Assembly (NCBI GenBank): GCA_019116185.1
Contig: DXCD01000148.1
Coordinates: forward strand, 1-7,261
Direction: 5' to 3'
Length of the DNA: 7,261 bases
Source of the DNA: Candidatus Mediterraneibacter stercorigallinarum
Lineage (GTDB): Bacteria; Bacillota; Clostridia; Lachnospirales; Lachnospiraceae
Shown here: in pieces, positions 5,604 through 7,261 of the stretch
Position numbering within the stretch: position 1 is the first letter of the stretch
Layout: every line of letters starts with the position of its first letter
Notes under the pieces: generated by a model
Database searches by the model: none
Told to the model about the DNA's origin: nothing
What the model saw: the letters and a program-made list of their open reading frames with translations, nothing else
Translations under genes and position numbers: made by a program

Positions 5604-5687
5604 TCTCACACGCCGGCGCTCACATTCCATATACTTCAAGATCCACACGCGCAACAAATCCCACGTCCTTTTCCGCTCGCACCGCAT
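5580..5687 (-). CDS. Doubtful 35-codon ORF in the intergenic region
   Basis: ATG at 5685-5687 to TAA at 5580-5582, preceded by GGAG with a short four-base spacer. The product would be very basic and arginine-rich (it starts MRCERKRTWDLLRVWILKYM) with a short amphipathic middle. I recognise no family and see no clear promoter. It may be chance in GC-rich DNA, or a leader peptide. Confidence 0.15.
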   Translation of the reverse strand: MRCERKRTWDLLRVWILKYMECERRRVRKAAARLQ

Positions 5688-5693
5688 GTTTCT

Positions 5694-5704
5694 CCACACA
5701 ATCC
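5694..5704. promoter_or_regulatory. Copy 2 of the 11-base repeat motif, candidate regulator site
   Basis: An exact copy of CCACACAATCC, 43 bases upstream of the -35 of the rightward promoter. This position would suit an activator, or a second half-site for looping with copy 1. Inference only. Confidence 0.3.
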
Positions 5705-5747
5705 AACATTTTTTTATTGCTTTTTATTTGTTTTTTCTGCTCACACA

Positions 5748-5776
5748 TTGACATCACAGGCAAATTGTTTCATACT
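5748..5776 (+). promoter_or_regulatory. Sigma-70/sigma-A promoter of the PHP phosphatase gene
   Basis: A perfect TTGACA (5748-5753), a 17-base spacer, then CATACT (5771-5776, four of six to consensus). An AT-rich tract with T-runs (5709-5736) lies directly upstream and could act as an UP element. The start site would be near 5783, leaving a leader of about 90 bases before the ATG at 5873. Confidence 0.7.
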
Positions 5777-5872
5777 AAAAGAGGTGCAGATTCATCCGAT
5801 ATCAGTCTGCTTTTTCCGGACTCGAAACCGTCCGAAACCGGCACAGATAAAAAAGAAAGCGAGGCATTGTTT

Positions 5873-6658
5873 ATGGCATATTATCATCATACAGATAATC
5901 CAAGTCAGATCCGCCATACAGCAGATGCTCAAGTTTTTACCGAACGATATGAATTGGATATTCATACCCATACGATCGCCAGCGGACACGGTTCCAGCGC
6001 CACGATCACCGACATGGCAAAGGCAGCCGCTTCCCGCAATCTGAAAATGCTCGGAATATCCGACCACGGTCCCGCCACGCTGGGCGGCGGCAGGACATCC
6101 TATTTCCGCAATCTGGCTTATGCGCAGCGGGAGAGGCTGGGCGTGCGCATGCTCTACGGCGCCGAGGCGAATATTCTGGACCGAAACGGCCGCCTGGACC
6201 TGGATGACAGCATACTCCAGTCTCTGGACTATGTGATTGCCAGTATGCATCAGCCCACGATCAAGCCGGGAACCCCGGAAGAGAATACAGAGGCTTATAT
6301 TAATGTAATGAAAAATCCCCACGTTGCCATCATCGGTCATTGCGATGATACTAAATTCCCTGTGGATTATTTCAAGCTGTTCAAAGCCGCAATGGAACAC
6401 CGGGTGCTTCTGGAGATCAACAACAGCTCTTTAAGCCCGGAAGGCTATCGGGGCGACACCAAGTTCAACGACCTGCTGATCCTGAACCTGTGCTGTCATT
6501 TCAACTATCCGGTGCTTTTCTCCAGCGACAGCCACGGCACGAAGCATGTGGGCGACTTTACATACGCGGCTGAGGCGGCAAAGCTCGCCGGCGTTCCGCG
6601 CTCTCTGATCTTAAATTATTCTGCGAAAGCTTTGTTAAGTTTTCTGGACGGGCGATAG
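5873..6658 (+). CDS. PHP-domain phosphatase, YcdX-like
   Basis: A 261-residue PHP-superfamily metallohydrolase, presumably a cytosolic phosphatase with a three-metal centre; the natural substrate of the family is not firmly known. All nine expected ligands can be placed: His31 and His33 (DIHTHT), His39 (SGHG), His65 (ISDHGP), Glu98 (GAEANIL), His126 (ASMHQP), His156 (IGHCDD), Asp219 and His221 (SSDSHG). Their spacing closely matches E. coli YcdX (His7, His9, His15, His40, Glu73, His101, His131, Asp192, His194), so the enzyme should be active. The N-terminus is about 24 residues longer than YcdX. The start at 5873 has GCGAGG about 8 bases upstream; the frame is open back to 5717 but that part contains the promoter. 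It is transcribed away from the BMC operon and no functional link is evident. Confidence 0.92.
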   Translation: MAYYHHTDNPSQIRHTADAQVFTERYELDIHTHTIASGHGSSATITDMAKAAASRNLKMLGISDHGPATLGGGRTSYFRNLAYAQRERLGVRMLYGAEANILDRNGRLDLDDSILQSLDYVIASMHQPTIKPGTPEENTEAYINVMKNPHVAIIGHCDDTKFPVDYFKLFKAAMEHRVLLEINNSSLSPEGYRGDTKFNDLLILNLCCHFNYPVLFSSDSHGTKHVGDFTYAAEAAKLAGVPRSLILNYSAKALLSFLDGR

Positions 6659-6667
6659 GACGTCCAG
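6644..6667 (+). repeat. Small inverted repeat spanning the phosphatase stop codon
   Basis: CTGGACG (6644-6650) pairs with CGTCCAG (6661-6667) around a 10-base loop that holds the TAG stop (6656-6658). There is no U-tract after it. It may protect the mRNA 3' end or be incidental. Confidence 0.4.
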
Positions 6668-6684
6668 GGATGCATAAAATCTAT

Positions 6685-6744
6685 ATACCCCCGCATACTG
6701 TATTCCAGCAGTCTTTATTCTGGAAATACTGTATGCGGGGGTAT
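6685..6744. terminator. Long hairpin, probable rho-independent terminator after the phosphatase gene
   Basis: Arms 6685-6708 and 6720-6744 are nearly perfect inverted repeats of about 24 bases (one mismatch and one bulge), starting ATACCCCCGCATAC and ending GTATGCGGGGGTAT, with an 11-base loop. Short T-rich stretches follow on both strands (TATTTTAT on plus, GATTTTAT on minus), so it may work both ways. The right arm ends only three bases before the first possible ATG of the next gene, which is unusual for a plain terminator. Confidence 0.6.
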
Positions 6745-6762
6745 TTTATGGATGGTGGAAAT

Positions 6763-7261
6763 ATGAAATATGTAAAGTATTATCTTGCGGCAGGTCTGAT
6801 CTTTACCGCGGTTCTGGGAACCTTGTCCCACTTTTTCTACGGCTGGTCCGGGCAGAATCCCCTCATCGCCCTGTTCTCCCCTGTCAGTGAATCCACATGG
6901 GAACACATGAAGCTCGTTTTCTTCCCGCTCCTGTTCTGGAGTCTTCTCGCTCCCCCCAGAGCCAGGAAAGCTCTGCCCGCGCTCCGCCCGGCGCTTCTTG
7001 CAGGAGGGCTGGCCGGAACATGGAGCATCCCTGTGCTGTTTTACACTTATTCCGGCATTCTGGGCAGAAATATCGCTTTCATCGATATCGCGATCTTCTA
7101 TATCGCTGTTCTCATTTCTTTCGGTCTCGCCCGGAAGCTATGCACGTCAGCCAGGATGGAGGACGCCGGATCTGTCATCGGCATCCTGACCATCATTATG
7201 GTTCTGGCCTTTTTCTTATTTACATTCTCTGCGCCCCGGGGCGGGCTTTTTGCAGTGCCGG
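6763..7261 (+). CDS. DUF6512-like multi-pass membrane protein, cut by the window edge
   Basis: The reading frame is open from here to the right edge (166 residues, no stop). It starts with a hydrophobic segment (about 6-22), then YGWSGQNPLIALFSPVSEST with WEHMKL (residues 26-51), the part I match to the DUF6512 family of Firmicute membrane proteins. Further membrane segments are seen at about 52-63, 73-98, 101-122 and 136-156. The function is unknown. The start at 6763 is chosen because homologues, as I recall them, begin just before the first helix and because GGTGGA lies just upstream; an in-frame ATG at 6748-6750 would add five residues. It follows the phosphatase by 104 bases across a long hairpin. 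A TAAAAT at 6675-6680 could be a -10 box but has no good -35. Confidence 0.75.
   Translation, partial: MKYVKYYLAAGLIFTAVLGTLSHFFYGWSGQNPLIALFSPVSESTWEHMKLVFFPLLFWSLLAPPRARKALPALRPALLAGGLAGTWSIPVLFYTYSGILGRNIAFIDIAIFYIAVLISFGLARKLCTSARMEDAGSVIGILTIIMVLAFFLFTFSAPRGGLFAVP

Larger units (their letters stand above)
5321..5747. other. Intergenic region between divergent transcription units
   Basis: No convincing gene is seen on either strand in this stretch. It contains a possible second leftward -10 (5477-5482), a GC-rich hairpin (5562-5603), a doubtful 35-codon ORF (5580-5687), two copies of the ACACAATC motif, and an AT-rich tract (5705-5740) just upstream of the rightward promoter. I see no riboswitch, tRNA or attenuator that I can name. 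Confidence 0.6.

Noticed and set aside
5717..5872. Extension of the PHP phosphatase start back to 5717
   Set aside because: The stretch contains the TTGACA-17-CATACT promoter and an AT-rich tract, and gives an extension not expected in this family.
5792..6400. Minus-strand 202-codon ORF opposite the PHP phosphatase
   Set aside because: The plus strand encodes a protein with all nine metal ligands in order; the antisense frame shows no domain and runs over the phosphatase leader.

Overview
The window reads as chromosomal DNA of an anaerobic Firmicute, most probably a gut-type Lachnospiraceae. Evidence: strong AGGAGG ribosome-binding sites, a glycyl-radical-type bacterial microcompartment (BMC) gene order known from Clostridium phytofermentans and Roseburia-like organisms, and a DUF6512-like membrane protein. 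The genus cannot be fixed from the sequence alone.

Left part (1-5236, minus strand): one operon encoding part of a BMC, read right to left. Order of transcription: class II aldolase (L-fuculose/L-rhamnulose-phosphate type) with a C-terminal encapsulation peptide; a GlcG/HbpS (DUF336, PduO C-terminal-like) protein; a CoA-acylating propionaldehyde dehydrogenase (PduP/EutE type) that carries a one-base frameshift near its 5' end; a 160-base gap with a strong palindrome; a zinc-type MDR alcohol dehydrogenase; three BMC-domain shell proteins (117, 93 and 94 aa); and the first 40 codons of a basic Lys/Ala/Thr-rich protein that leaves the window. All four enzymes carry a short amphipathic terminal helix of the encapsulation-peptide kind. 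The set fits the fucose/rhamnose BMC (GRM5-like): sugar-phosphate cleavage gives DHAP and L-lactaldehyde, which is reduced to 1,2-propanediol. A glycyl-radical dehydratase, not in this window and expected to the left, makes propanal, which the aldehyde and alcohol dehydrogenases turn into propionyl-CoA and propanol inside the shell.

Middle (5237-5872): a divergent intergenic region of about 636 bases with a good promoter facing left for the BMC operon (TTGACT-17-TAGTAT), a second possible leftward extended -10, a good promoter facing right (TTGACA-17-CATACT), a palindrome just downstream of the BMC start site, and an 11-base motif (CCACACAATCC) repeated exactly near both promoters. It also holds a GC-rich hairpin and one doubtful 35-codon ORF.

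Right part (plus strand): a YcdX-like PHP-family phosphatase with a complete trinuclear metal site, then a long hairpin (likely terminator), then a DUF6512-like multi-pass membrane protein cut by the window edge. These two look unrelated to the BMC.

The points most worth a second look are the frameshift in the aldehyde dehydrogenase, the palindromic element after it, the enlarged pore loop in one shell protein, and the shared motif in the divergent promoter region.
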